This document shows, piece after piece, positions 17,240-26,346 of a stretch of 64,000 nucleotides of DNA; position 1 is the stretch's first letter; every line of letters begins with the position of its first letter. The notes under the pieces are model-generated. The model was not told the origin of the DNA, did not search any database, and was given only the letters and a program-made list of their open reading frames with translations. The translations under genes and the position numbers were made by a program. Origin of the DNA: Limnothrix sp. CACIAM 69d. GTDB taxonomy: Bacteria > Cyanobacteriota > Cyanobacteriia > CACIAM-69d. The stretch spans positions 124,001-188,000 of the forward strand of contig MKGP02000088.1 of NCBI GenBank assembly GCA_001913845.2, given 5' to 3'.

Positions 17240-18214
17240 CTAGAAATCGGGATCCCGTTCTGCGGCTTCCGGTTCATCCTCCGGCGCGATCGGGTCAGGC
17301 TTCGATCGGGGCGCACCCTTGGCGGGCGATGGGGCCGCATCCAGTCCGTCACCCACAAACCGCTCAATCACTCGGAACCAGAGCACCACAGTCAGCAACA
17401 TCACGGCTGAATAGAGGTCGCCGCCGGTTCCCTCATGCATGAAGTCGAACAGGCCATCCTGACCCGTGCCGTGCAAGTAGGCCAAAATCGTGTTCCGAAA
17501 CACATTCATCAACACGCTGATGGCCGTGGTTCCCACCAAAAACAGAGCGATGGGCGATCGCCCCCGCACCGTACCGCACCAATAGATGGCCATCAACCCC
17601 ACATACCAGCAAGTCAGGAGCATTTTCAGCCCCGCACAGTGGGGAGCCACCTCCACCGCCCGATCGCGCACGTAGAGATAAATGCCCTCCACTTGCGCTT
17701 CCAGTCCCACTTGGTTCAGCAAAAAACCAGCCATGGCGGCAATGAACCGCTGCAACCCCACCACGTAGGGCGAAATGAGGTAGGGAATTTCGTTGGGCGT
17801 GGCCAGGGTGGTGAAGATCAAAGGAGCCGCCATCAACCGCCAACCGGCGGCCCCTTTCCAAATGCCACAAAGACCCCAGAGGGCGATCGGGAACGACAGG
17901 TTCACCCAATCGGCCACGCCGCTCAGATAAAACGCCACACTCAACCCCAACAGCCCCCAGCCCACCGGGTGCGATCGATCCGCCAATCCTTGCCAGCGCG
18001 ATCGCTTTTCCCAAGCCAGGTAAGCCGCAAAGGGCAGCCCAATCAGGCCGTAGCTGAAATATTCATGCTCAATGCTGATGTCTTTGGTGAGCCAACCGCG
18101 CACCCAATGCACCAACAGCGGCCCATAGGCCAGGGCCAAGCAGGCCGCCCCCGCTGGCAACAGGGCCCGATCGAGCCAGTCAGAACGATTTGCAACGGGG
18201 CGATCAGCAGTCAT
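17240..18214 (-). CDS. Cyanoexosortase (exosortase family membrane protease)
   Basis: A 324-residue polytopic membrane protein of the exosortase/archaeosortase family, which cleaves and sorts proteins carrying a C-terminal PEP-CTERM signal. The three catalytic positions are visible: Cys in VAPHCAGLKMLLT, Arg in VLMNVFRNTILAYLHG and His in FDFMHEGTGG. Roughly eight hydrophobic spans precede and surround them, and a charged Pro-rich tail of about 50 residues ends the protein. The sequence style is that of cyanobacterial exosortases (B-type most likely). No associated partner gene follows; the next downstream gene is convergent. No PEP-CTERM target protein is encoded in this window. Confidence 0.88.
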   Translation of the reverse strand: MTADRPVANRSDWLDRALLPAGAACLALAYGPLLVHWVRGWLTKDISIEHEYFSYGLIGLPFAAYLAWEKRSRWQGLADRSHPVGWGLLGLSVAFYLSGVADWVNLSFPIALWGLCGIWKGAAGWRLMAAPLIFTTLATPNEIPYLISPYVVGLQRFIAAMAGFLLNQVGLEAQVEGIYLYVRDRAVEVAPHCAGLKMLLTCWYVGLMAIYWCGTVRGRSPIALFLVGTTAISVLMNVFRNTILAYLHGTGQDGLFDFMHEGTGGDLYSAVMLLTVVLWFRVIERFVGDGLDAAPSPAKGAPRSKPDPIAPEDEPEAAERDPDF

Positions 18215-18385
18215 GAACTTCCACCTCAGCGATCAGCAAATTCCAGCGGCCTCTTCCAAAATGCCACAGCCGCCGAACCCTAACCACTGTTGATGCTGGG
18301 CGATCGGCCGCAAATCCGGCTCGATCGGCCCAAATGGTCCCAGATCATGCCTGAGCCGTCCCTTAGCAGCCCAGACAATGCTCGC

Positions 18386-18850
18386 CTACTGCAACCCGGC
18401 CGCCATGGCTCGGATGATGTCGCCCCGAGTCAGAATGCCCACGATCGCCCCCGCATCATCTACCACGGGCATTCGGTGAATGTTACCTTCCAGCAAATGC
18501 CGCGTGGCATCGCGCAGCAATGTATCGGGCTTGGTGGTTTTCACCCGATCGCTCATCACATCAGCCACCGTACTGCCTAGGGCCTTGTGCAATTCCTTTT
18601 CAAATTGCAGGGGATTTTTGAGATAAATCACACTGTCCAAGATGGTGATGAACGGCGGCACATCCACGCCGGTCTCTTGCCACATCAGATCGCTTTCCGA
18701 CACGACCCCAATCAACTGCCCCGCTTCATCCACCACGGGCACGCCGCTAATGCGCTGTTCCGCCAGGAGTTTGATGACCTCAACGAGGGAGGTGTCACGA
18801 CGGACGACGATCGGATCGCGGCTCATTACATCGGCAACCGTTGCAGCCAT
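18386..18850 (-). CDS. CBS-domain pair protein
   Basis: A 154-residue protein built almost entirely of two CBS motifs, which together form a Bateman module binding adenosyl ligands such as AMP, ATP or SAM. Motif 1: VADVMSRDPIVVRRDTSL then RISGVPVVDEAGQLIGVVSESDL. Motif 2: VADVMSDRVKTTKPDTLL then IHRMPVVDDAGAIVGILTRGDII. The insert between them (PPFITILDSVIYLKNP) is typical of stand-alone cyanobacterial CBS proteins. No effector domain is fused, so it probably regulates a partner. It lies 171 bases upstream of the cyanoexosortase gene on the same strand; co-transcription is possible but not shown. Confidence 0.94.
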   Translation of the reverse strand: MAATVADVMSRDPIVVRRDTSLVEVIKLLAEQRISGVPVVDEAGQLIGVVSESDLMWQETGVDVPPFITILDSVIYLKNPLQFEKELHKALGSTVADVMSDRVKTTKPDTLLRDATRHLLEGNIHRMPVVDDAGAIVGILTRGDIIRAMAAGLQ

Positions 18851-18980
18851 TCGCTCGATCCCTAAATGCTTCTGCCCTCATTCTAGGACGGGCGATCGGT
18901 TGGAGAGCGCAACTGGTAACGATTTGACACGCTCTGTGGCCCCAGCTCGGAAGCGAAGGACTCGATCGCTAAACGGGGGC

Positions 18981-19126
18981 TAGGGTTTGTTGTCAAATCG
19001 CCTGAAACCCTTATTCCACCGTTAGCAGCTCGTGGGGGACAAGGGGCTTGAGCCTCTTGTTACAACGACTGGGAGATGGAAAATCAATCGTTTCCACCTG
19101 ATCCTAGGAAATGACGATAGACCCTA
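18981..19126 (+). mobile_element. MITE-like repeat, copy D, at the 3' end of nth
   Basis: A 146-bp copy beginning TAGGGTTTGTTGTCAAATCG and ending ATGACGATAGACCCTA. Its core is a mutated palindrome, CAAGGGGCTTGAGCCTCTTG. The TA at 19125-19126 with the adjoining C makes the TAG stop codon of nth on the minus strand. Confidence 0.72.
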
Positions 19127-19900
19127 GGTTTTGGGGGGTGTTTTGGCCTTAGCCGTGCTGGAGCTGGCTTGGCCATTAGATTTGCCGCTGGTTTTACCGG
19201 GCGATCGGGCAGGGGATTGGGATTTGGCCTTGGTTGCCGCTGCACCCAATCCCTTTTGGGGACATAGATCCGCCAACTGGCAGCGATCGCAAGCCGGTTT
19301 TCGGGCATCGCAAACGGCCCGCCCGTGATAAATCAGCCGAATTGACCAATTTTCCCAGTCCGGTTGGGGCAACAGCCGCATCAAATCGCGCTCAATCCGC
19401 ACCGGATCCTGATGCTCAGTCATGCCCAAGCGATAGGCCAGGCGCTTCACATGGGTGTCTACTGTCACGCCCGCATTGATGCCAAAGGCGTGGGCTAACA
19501 CCACATTCGCCGTTTTGCGCGCCACCCCCGGCAGCAACAGCAGTTCCTCCATCCGCTTGGGTAGTTCGCCGCCAAATCGTTCCAGGATCATTCGGCAAGC
19601 GCCCTGGATATTCTTGGCTTTGTTGCGATAGAAGCCGGTCGATCGCACCAGTTCCTCCAGCTCGGCGAGATCGGCCCCGGCCAGGGCCGCCGCGTCGGGA
19701 AACCGCCCAAACAGGGCCGGCGTGACCTTGTTTACCCGCTCATCGGTGCATTGGGCCGACAGAATCGTCGCCACCAACAATTGCACGGGGGTTTCATAGT
19801 CCAGGCTGCATGTGGCATCGGGATAGAGCAGTGTCAGGCGATCGAGAATTTCGATCGCCACCTGTTGTTTGGCGGCCCACTTACGAGTGCTTACCGGCAT
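19124..19900 (-). CDS. nth: Endonuclease III
   Basis: A DNA glycosylase/AP lyase that removes oxidised pyrimidines in base-excision repair. The helix-hairpin-helix is LLPGVARKTANVV with the catalytic Lys, and the catalytic Asp lies in TVDTHVKRLA. The [4Fe-4S] cluster ligands follow the canonical C-x6-C-x2-C-x5-C spacing within CDARKPACDRCQLADLC. The protein is 258 residues, longer than the typical 210 to 220 because of a Lys/Ser/Ala-rich tail after the cluster (KSQSPARSPGKTSGK). The stop codon comes from the end of repeat copy D, so this tail may be partly a by-product of that insertion. Confidence 0.96.
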   Translation of the reverse strand: MPVSTRKWAAKQQVAIEILDRLTLLYPDATCSLDYETPVQLLVATILSAQCTDERVNKVTPALFGRFPDAAALAGADLAELEELVRSTGFYRNKAKNIQGACRMILERFGGELPKRMEELLLLPGVARKTANVVLAHAFGINAGVTVDTHVKRLAYRLGMTEHQDPVRIERDLMRLLPQPDWENWSIRLIYHGRAVCDARKPACDRCQLADLCPQKGLGAAATKAKSQSPARSPGKTSGKSNGQASSSTAKAKTPPKT

Positions 19901-19991
19901 GGTTGGGAATCAATTAAAAGGAGCCTGAACCGATGAAGAAGCCGTCATCCAATCCCCAAGGCTCCGATCCTACCGTGGCAAGGTCGAGGGA

Positions 19992-20011
19992 CAAGGGGCT
20001 TAAGCCGCTTG
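19992..20011. repeat. Solo core palindrome
   Basis: CAAGGGGCTTAAGCCGCTTG, one mismatch from perfect, lies between proA-like and nth without the terminal inverted repeats of the longer element. Confidence 0.65.
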
Positions 20012-20118
20012 TTGGGGGCAATTGGGCGAGGATAATCAACTATTACAAAAATCCATCGGATCCGTGATCAAAATTGAATTTGATTACACAGATCAATAGC
20101 CCTGAGAATGGGGCCAAA

Positions 20119-21384
20119 TTAGCCGTCCCCTTGGACAATTTGCTTGATGGTGGTCAGCATGTCCAGGCCGATCGCCCCACGTCGGTAGCCCTTTTGATTC
20201 GACATGCCCAAAAACACCGAGGCACTGCCCCGGGGATTGCGCTGGAATCGGGGTGAGGCATTGATGTAGGTGGAGGCACTGTCGAGGCGGGAGGCGAATT
20301 GGTGGGCTTCTCGATAGGACTCGGTGGCGATGCAGTCCGCATGACCGCTGCTTTGGGTGTGAATCACCGCGATCGCCTCTTCCACGCTGGCCACCGTGCG
20401 AAACGCAACGGTTTTGGTTAAATAGGGCCGATTCCACTCATCATCGGCCGCCAAGGGCAAGTCGGGAAAATCCTGTTGCAGGTGGGCATCGACTCGCACT
20501 TCAAACCCGTCCGTTTGCAAGGAGCCAAAGAGCACCCCCAACATCGATCGATTGTGGCGCTCGTGAACCAGCACCTTTTCGATCGCGTTCACCGCTTCCG
20601 GATCACCCTGGTGGCTGTCGGAAATGGCCCAACGCACCACGTCCAACTCGCCAGACAGGGCCCAGTAGAGATAACAATTGCCGATCGCTGCGCCCAAAAT
20701 GGGCACGGTGGCAAACTGACTGGCCTGTTGCACCAGCTTTGGCCGGCCATAGGCCACGATCAGGTTCAAGTAGCGCTCCTGGGCCAGCAGGTCGCGCATG
20801 GAAATATCCCGATCGGGCGGAATGGCCGTGACACATTCGGGCGGCAATTCCCCAGCCGTCAGCCCATCGGTGAGGGCCGCCGCGATCGCCGCGTTGGTGT
20901 GCTTAGTGTCGCTGCTGCCATACAAAATCATGCTGTTGCCGGTTTTGATGCCCATACCCGCCGCGATCGCCCCCAGTTCCGGCAAACCTTCATGCACCAG
21001 GGCGATCGTCCCCAGGGGCATCAGTTGGCAATAGCTTTGTAGATATTGGGTTTGGTGGGTGGCGCGAATAGCCTGCCGGGTGGGGTCGGGCAAATCCGCC
21101 AGCCGATCGAGCATATCGGCCACCTGTTGCAGTCGATCGGGCGTGAACTTAATCCACAGGGACGGCAAGCCACTGCTGGCCTTTTCGCGGCTGGCTTCCA
21201 AATCCAGCGTGTTGGCTTCCAGAATTTCGTTTTGGGCGGCTCGCAAAGCCTTGGCCATCACCTTCAGCGCCCGCGATCGCTCGCCACCCCGCATGGCCAC
21301 CAGGGCCGATCGCCCTCGGGCCGCCGCCGCCAATGCCCCAAATAAATCCAGCGCTCCCGAATTAACCAGGGGATTTCCAACCAT
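20119..21384 (-). CDS. proA: Glutamate-5-semialdehyde dehydrogenase family protein (ProA-like)
   Basis: A 421-residue member of the gamma-glutamyl-phosphate reductase family, which reduces glutamyl-5-phosphate to the semialdehyde in proline synthesis. Family segments include LWIKFTPDRLQQVADML-like helices, the MPLGTIALVHEGLPELG loop, and SGHADCIATESY with SASTYINASPRF near the C-terminus. At the position where ProA enzymes usually carry the catalytic Cys (VCNA-type block before LLVH) this protein reads EAVNAIEKVLVHE, with no Cys. Activity is therefore uncertain; it may be a paralogue. ATG 21384 is preferred to upstream in-frame codons because those overlap the preceding gene. Confidence 0.85.
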   Translation of the reverse strand: MVGNPLVNSGALDLFGALAAAARGRSALVAMRGGERSRALKVMAKALRAAQNEILEANTLDLEASREKASSGLPSLWIKFTPDRLQQVADMLDRLADLPDPTRQAIRATHQTQYLQSYCQLMPLGTIALVHEGLPELGAIAAGMGIKTGNSMILYGSSDTKHTNAAIAAALTDGLTAGELPPECVTAIPPDRDISMRDLLAQERYLNLIVAYGRPKLVQQASQFATVPILGAAIGNCYLYWALSGELDVVRWAISDSHQGDPEAVNAIEKVLVHERHNRSMLGVLFGSLQTDGFEVRVDAHLQQDFPDLPLAADDEWNRPYLTKTVAFRTVASVEEAIAVIHTQSSGHADCIATESYREAHQFASRLDSASTYINASPRFQRNPRGSASVFLGMSNQKGYRRGAIGLDMLTTIKQIVQGDG

Positions 21385-21388
21385 AATC

Positions 21389-21781
21389 TCAGCGCCGGTA
21401 TGCCAGCCATAACAACAATAGCGGTAGCCCAATCACCAGCAATCCCGGCAACAGCCAAGCCGCCGTGCCTGCCAGTCCTTTGACAATCAGGGGCAACCAA
21501 GCCAACACCAAGACAAATCCAGCCCAAAGGGTAATGGGCAAATAATTTTCACGCAAGGGTGGACGCACGGAGAGCCAGCGCGTTCCGGCCCATCGCCACA
21601 GCCGTCGGTAGATTGCCCCAGAAGACACCTGCTCAATTTGATCGCCCGATTCGGTCACCACAAAAATTTGCTGGCAGCGATCGCAGCCAAATGCGTCCAT
21701 GAGTGCGATCGGCCGCAGGGTGCCCCGTTGCCGACAGGGACAAGGGTAGGACTCCGTTAGCTCAATCTGAGAAGTCTTCAA
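21389..21781 (-). CDS. Small zinc-ribbon-like membrane protein
   Basis: An unassigned 130-residue protein. The N-terminal third has two Cys pairs, CPC near residue 14 and CDRC near residue 33, which resemble a small zinc ribbon. Two hydrophobic helices follow (LPITLWAGFVLVLAWLPLIV and AAWLLPGLLVIGLPLLLLWLA), so the protein is likely anchored in a membrane with the ribbon on the cytoplasmic side. It ends four bases before the start of the ProA-like gene on the same strand, which indicates co-transcription. No functional link to proline synthesis is evident. Confidence 0.72.
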   Translation of the reverse strand: MKTSQIELTESYPCPCRQRGTLRPIALMDAFGCDRCQQIFVVTESGDQIEQVSSGAIYRRLWRWAGTRWLSVRPPLRENYLPITLWAGFVLVLAWLPLIVKGLAGTAAWLLPGLLVIGLPLLLLWLAYRR

Positions 21782-22132
21782 CGATCGCCCGATCGCCCGG
21801 TGGGAATAAACGACTTGGCCAGGGGTTTCTCATGCTCTTAGCTTAACAGGGCCGCCCCAACCGCAAGGAAACACCCCTGATCCAAACCCAAATCACCCAT
21901 GGATCCCATCCGAATTCCATCCGAATTCCATAGGCGTTCAATACGAATTCAATCTTGAATCAAGATTTAAGATCCAAGATTCAACCGGCTTCGGTTTTGT
22001 TTCAAGTTTATTTCAAGGCTATGAAAGGCGGCTCATGTCCGCATTTCACCACAATTCGAGCCGAATACCAACCACCAAAAGGCCACGCGCTGGCAAAGTC
22101 GGGCTTGAGCAAATTCTTTGGTTAATATGGAG

Positions 22133-22255
22133 GCTTGACCTCACCCATGGGGAACATTTCCACAAGGATGAGGTCAGGCATCGAGAGATTGGTAACAGCG
22201 GAGGGAAGCGTCACAACGAAGATTCCCTCCGTTCTGCTAAGGAGCTATGGTCAAG
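22133..22255 (+). ncRNA. Candidate structured non-coding RNA
   Basis: Two strong stems occur close together. Stem 1 pairs GCTTGACCTCA (22133-22143) with TGAGGTCAGGC (22169-22179), eleven base pairs including one G-U. Stem 2 pairs CGGAGGGAA (22199-22207) with TTCCCTCCG (22223-22231), nine perfect pairs. TTGACC at 22135 can instead pair with GGTCAA at 22250-22255, which would close the whole region. The wobble pairs favour the plus strand. A hairpin with following T-runs lies about 100 bases downstream. I cannot assign a family; 6S-like RNA is one possibility. Confidence 0.42.
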
Positions 22256-22445
22256 GATTTCGGGAGCTGAGTCCTGCGATCGCCATCATCATTCCCTGTG
22301 ATTCTAGTTAACCTCGCTAGTGATTTTTGCCTAGAGGCCTGACGGCATGGGGCGATCGGCGTTTTTGTTCGATCGCCTCGGATTTTTGAGCGCCGTCCTG
22401 CCAAAAATTCAGAACCAATTCAGAACCAATTCAGAACAATGCCCA

Positions 22446-22481
22446 CAAAAAACCGGAGATCGGCTGTTCGATCTCCGGTTT
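22446..22481 (-). terminator. Intrinsic terminator of pnp
   Basis: A perfect 13-bp inverted repeat (AAACCGGAGATCG / CGATCTCCGGTTT) with a 6-base loop. Read on the minus strand it is followed by a run of T residues, as expected for Rho-independent termination about 100 bases after the pnp stop. Confidence 0.9.
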
Positions 22482-22583
22482 CAGGTTGTTTAGCCCCCAT
22501 GCAAGAGCCATGACATCGGCCCCACACCTCCCGCCACTAGACTGCTAGAGGAGGACGGGGTGGGGCCTTTGGGCCCAAGTGAC

Positions 22584-24740
22584 CTAGGTGGCCGCCGCTT
22601 CGGCCGCATCGCGGGCCGCCGCCGCTTCGTCGGGGTGGATGCCCAAACGAGTCAGGTTGATCCGGCCGCGATTGTCGATTTCGCGCACCTTGATGATTAC
22701 CTCATCACCCACGGCCACCACGTCTTCGACTTTGCCCACGCGCCGATCGGCCAGTTGGGAAATGTGGATCATGCCTTCTTTACCGGGCAGGAATTCCACA
22801 AAGGCCCCGATCGGGATCGTGCGCGTTACCTTGCCCACAAACACGCTGCCCACTTCGATCTTGCGGGTCATATTTTGGACAATTTGGGCCGCGCGTTTGG
22901 CCTTTTCGCCATCGTTGGAGGACACCGTAACCAAGCCGCTGTCTTCGATGTCGATTTTCGCGCCGGTTTCTTCGACGATGCCCTTGATCGTTTTGCCGCC
23001 GGGCCCGATCACCATGCCGATGTCGCTCGGGTCGATCCGGAAGGTCAGCAGACGGGGGGCAAATTTCGACAGGTCGCCACGCGGTTGATCGATCGCCGCC
23101 ATCATCTTTTCGAGGATGTGCAGGCGGGCCGGGCGGGCCTGTTCGATCGCCTTGGCGATCGTGCCCATGTCCAACCCGGTGATCTTCATGTCCATTTGCA
23201 GGGCGGTGATGCCGCTGTCGGTGCCGGCCACCTTGAAGTCCATGTCACCCAGGAAGTCTTCCAGACCTTGGATGTCAGTCAGAACGCGAATTTCTTCGCC
23301 TTCCTTGATCAGACCCATCGCCGCACCGCTCACGGGCTTGGCGATCGGCACACCCGCATCCATCAGGGACAGGGTAGAACCGCAAACCGACCCCATGGAG
23401 GTGGAACCATCGGAGGACAGCACTTCCGACACCACGCGCAACACGTAGGGGAAGGCTTCCTTGGACGGCAACACGGGCACTAGGGCCCGCTCTGCCAAGG
23501 CCCCGTGACCGATTTCCCGGCGACCGGGCGATCGCATCGGGCGAGTTTCGCCCACCGAGTAGGGCGGGAAGTTGTAGTGGTGCAGGTAGCGCTTTTGTTC
23601 GTCCGGGTGCAGATCGTCCAGTTCCTGGGCATCGCCGGGAGTCCCCAGCGTCACCACGGACATCACCTGGGTCAAGCCCCGTTGGAACAAACCACTGCCG
23701 TGAACGCGGGAGGGCAACACCCCGGCCCGACAGGAGACCTGGCGCACTTCATCCAGTTTGCGCCCATCGACGCGCACGCCATCTTCAACGATTTGGCGAC
23801 GCATCAGGGATTTGGTGACGGCCTTGAAGACCTTGGGCAGGGCCTTAGGGTCAGCGGTGGCGGCCACTTTGATCGCGTCATCATCGGCCCGATCGATAAT
23901 TTCCTGGGCCACGGTCGCTTGCAGGGCATCCAAGGCCGCGTCGCGCCGGGTTTTGCCCAGCTCAAATTGCGACAAGATGCCTTTGATTTCGCCCGTGGTG
24001 CGCGATCGAATGAAGTCTTCGAGGGTGGTGTCGATCGCGGGGGGTTCCGCCGTCACCAGTTCCAGACCCAACTCAGCGATGATGTCCCGTTGCGCTTGGA
24101 TCAGGTCACGCACGGCTTCATAGCCAAAGTCGATCGCCTCAATGATGTCCGCCTCGGGCAGTTGATTCGCCCCCGCTTCCACCATCACCACGCCATCGGG
24201 CGATCCGGCAACCACCAGATCCAACTCACCCTTTTCAATTTCCGCATAGGTGGGGTTGATGATGAACTCGTCGCCCACCAAACCCACGCGCACCGCCGCC
24301 ATCGGCCCCTGGAAGGGAATTTGGGCCAGCAAGGTGGCGATCGAAGCACCCGTCACGGCCAACACATCCGGTGGCACGTCGGGATCGAGGGACACGGTGG
24401 TGGCCACCACTTGGATATCGTCGCGCAACCAATTCGGGAACAGCGGGCGCAGGGGGCGATCGATCAAACGACCGGTCAAAATCGCCTTTTCGGGCGGGCG
24501 ACCTTCGCGGCGTTGGAAGCTACCCGGAATGCGGCCGGCGGCATACAGCCGTTCTTCGTAATCAACAGTGAGGGGAAGAAAATCAATGCCCTCGCGCGCT
24601 GAGGAACGGGTGGCGGTTACTAACACTGCGGTATCGCCCGACCCAATCAGTACCGATCCACCAGCTTGGGGTGCGAGCAAACCGATCTTCAGCCGAATAT
24701 CCCTTCCATCAAAGGATATTGACTTGTCAATTTCTTGCAT
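22584..24740 (-). CDS. pnp: Polyribonucleotide nucleotidyltransferase (PNPase)
   Basis: PNPase degrades RNA 3' to 5' phosphorolytically and can add heteropolymeric tails, an important tailing enzyme in cyanobacteria. The 718-residue protein contains two RNase PH domains (first around [20 protein letters not shown], second with the active-site block [17 protein letters not shown]), a KH domain ([14 protein letters not shown]) and a C-terminal S1 domain ([21 protein letters not shown], then [10 protein letters not shown]). Length is normal. The ATG at 24740 starts the usual [16 protein letters not shown] terminator follows downstream. It appears monocistronic. Confidence 0.98.
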   Translation of the reverse strand: MQEIDKSISFDGRDIRLKIGLLAPQAGGSVLIGSGDTAVLVTATRSSAREGIDFLPLTVDYEERLYAAGRIPGSFQRREGRPPEKAILTGRLIDRPLRPLFPNWLRDDIQVVATTVSLDPDVPPDVLAVTGASIATLLAQIPFQGPMAAVRVGLVGDEFIINPTYAEIEKGELDLVVAGSPDGVVMVEAGANQLPEADIIEAIDFGYEAVRDLIQAQRDIIAELGLELVTAEPPAIDTTLEDFIRSRTTGEIKGILSQFELGKTRRDAALDALQATVAQEIIDRADDDAIKVAATADPKALPKVFKAVTKSLMRRQIVEDGVRVDGRKLDEVRQVSCRAGVLPSRVHGSGLFQRGLTQVMSVVTLGTPGDAQELDDLHPDEQKRYLHHYNFPPYSVGETRPMRSPGRREIGHGALAERALVPVLPSKEAFPYVLRVVSEVLSSDGSTSMGSVCGSTLSLMDAGVPIAKPVSGAAMGLIKEGEEIRVLTDIQGLEDFLGDMDFKVAGTDSGITALQMDMKITGLDMGTIAKAIEQARPARLHILEKMMAAIDQPRGDLSKFAPRLLTFRIDPSDIGMVIGPGGKTIKGIVEETGAKIDIEDSGLVTVSSNDGEKAKRAAQIVQNMTRKIEVGSVFVGKVTRTIPIGAFVEFLPGKEGMIHISQLADRRVGKVEDVVAVGDEVIIKVREIDNRGRINLTRLGIHPDEAAAARDAAEAAAT

Positions 24741-25071
24741 GAATGATGATGATCCTTGGAGATTCTTTCTATTACTGTGGCAATCCTAACACCGTTTGTT
24801 AGATACTAGACCGTTTGTTAATTCACGGCCAACTGTCTCGACAAAACGACGTAAAACAAGGCTCCATAAGGATTTAGACCCAATCGCTTCGGTGGCTCAT
24901 TCAGTCGATCGCCCCCCTTCTGGTTCCACTCACCTACCCGATCGCGGTTCATGATCTCGCCCCCGATCGCAAGGTTGATTCCAAGGACAATTGCCAATGA
25001 TCATTGCCAACGATTATTGCCAACGATCAGAGTCCACAACCATTCGGATTTCTAACGCGAAAGCCAATCCT
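24741..25071. other. Upstream region of pnp with a 13-bp tandem repeat
   Basis: This 331-base stretch should hold the pnp promoter. Two copies of ACCGTTTGTTA lie at 24790-24820. Three 13-bp units related to ATTGCCAACGATC are tandemly repeated at about 24990-25028. No gene is supported. Confidence 0.55.
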
Positions 25072-26346
25072 TTAAGGGGCTGGCCGCAGTGGCCCCGATC
25101 GCCCATTGTTCCCCCGATCCGGCACTTCATCCAAAACCGGTGCAGGCCGACCGGCGATCGGGGCCAAATTCCAACGTAGCCAGGCATCCTGGGCCAAATC
25201 CAGGGCGATCGCGGCGGCTCCATAGCGGTTGATGTGGCTGGGGTCTGCGAAATAGTCATGGCGATCGGGCCAGCGCAGCAACCAATCTTGAACGATTAAC
25301 CCCTGATCTCGCAGTTGTGCCAAATAGGTCTGGAATTCCCGTTCATAGGTCAATCGGGCCGGATCCAAATAATCCTGACTGAGGGGCAAGTTCACAAAAC
25401 TCAGGCGGATCCCGCGCGATCGAGCAAAGGCAATCAACTGGCGCACAGCCCGATCTTGAACACCGCCTGCCAACTGAAAACCGCTGTACATATCGTCGTA
25501 GCGACCCGGCACTTTCGGAAATTGTTGATAGTAGCGATCGGGCGCAAAACGGCGCAAATCAGCCAAAAATCCCAGCCGATCGAGTTCTGGCTCTGGGCGC
25601 AGGGGCCAGGGCTGTGGTTGTTGAAGCCCACCGGGCATCAGGCCGGGCATCAGGGCCGCACCGGGATAGGCGCTGCTGTTGAGGGTCAAGGATGGCAACC
25701 CACTGACCGATCGCCCCCAAGGCGATTCCCGCCACCGCGACACAGACCAAGGATGACCGCCCCGGGCGCGGGCCATGGCTAGTTGTCGAAAACCCTCGGA
25801 AGCGGCAATGCTGGCAAAGGTGCGATCGATCCGACCACTGTTAAAGGCCCGCGAGCCATCGCCCCAAACCACCACCCGAGGCAACCAGTCCGGCGGAAAC
25901 AAATCCATCAGCAACCAGCGCACCACCTGGGCCGTTGCGCCGTTAATGCCAAAGTTAAACACCCGCACGGGCCGCCGCAGGGTTGTTGACAACGAACGGG
26001 CCAAAACCGTCGGATCAATGCCCTGGAGCGATCGGGAACTGCCCACAATCAACAAATCCGGCGGCTGGCCATGGGTCGCCAAATATTGCCGATAGAGCCG
26101 CAACTGCGATTCCAAGCGGGGACTCCCCCACCGGGCACGATCGAGCGAAATCGGCGGGCGCGGAGTCAGGGGCCACAGGGGCCGCCGACGCTCCGGGGGC
26201 GAGGGCACTTCCCAGTTTTTCAGCAAGGCATGACGATCCAACGCGGGTTGAGGCGGCTCGATCGGCCGATCGGCATTAGCTCGATCGATCCCCAAACCCA
26301 ACAGAACCGCCCACACCAGCGCCCCACCCGCCATTAACCGGCCCAT
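25072..26346 (-). CDS. SGNH-like protein with N-terminal membrane anchor (DUF1574-like)
   Basis: A 424-residue protein starting with a hydrophobic segment (MAGGALVWAVLLGLGI), so it is probably exported or membrane-anchored. The core resembles SGNH-type acyl-esterase folds: block I IVGSSRSLQGID, then FNFGINGATAQVV, WGDGSRAFNSGR, and the terminal Asp-His block ADPSHINRYGAAAIA. Such proteins in cyanobacteria are annotated as DUF1574 and are suspected in acylation or deacylation of envelope polymers. ATG 26346 is chosen; an upstream TTG would overlap the preceding gene by more. The start overlaps the coiled-coil gene by 13 bases, implying translational coupling. Confidence 0.78.
   Translation of the reverse strand: MGRLMAGGALVWAVLLGLGIDRANADRPIEPPQPALDRHALLKNWEVPSPPERRRPLWPLTPRPPISLDRARWGSPRLESQLRLYRQYLATHGQPPDLLIVGSSRSLQGIDPTVLARSLSTTLRRPVRVFNFGINGATAQVVRWLLMDLFPPDWLPRVVVWGDGSRAFNSGRIDRTFASIAASEGFRQLAMARARGGHPWSVSRWRESPWGRSVSGLPSLTLNSSAYPGAALMPGLMPGGLQQPQPWPLRPEPELDRLGFLADLRRFAPDRYYQQFPKVPGRYDDMYSGFQLAGGVQDRAVRQLIAFARSRGIRLSFVNLPLSQDYLDPARLTYEREFQTYLAQLRDQGLIVQDWLLRWPDRHDYFADPSHINRYGAAAIALDLAQDAWLRWNLAPIAGRPAPVLDEVPDRGNNGRSGPLRPAP

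Larger units (their letters stand above)
21782..22583. other. Long intergenic stretch with candidate RNA and terminators
   Basis: About 800 bases without a credible protein gene. It contains a candidate structured RNA (22133-22255), a CGATCG-based hairpin (22351-22377), the pnp terminator (22446-22481) and a long GC-rich inverted repeat just after pnp (about 22518-22567, CCCCAC ... GTGGGG). The first part (21890-22030) has repeated ATCCGAATTCCA-like stretches only. Confidence 0.6.

Noticed and set aside
22035-22301. 88-residue open frame over the candidate RNA
   Set aside because: Composition is unlike a folded protein and the stems explain the sequence better.
22560-24602. Plus-strand open frames opposite pnp
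   Set aside because: Antisense to pnp. The His/Gln/Asp-rich translations are typical shadows of a GC-rich gene.
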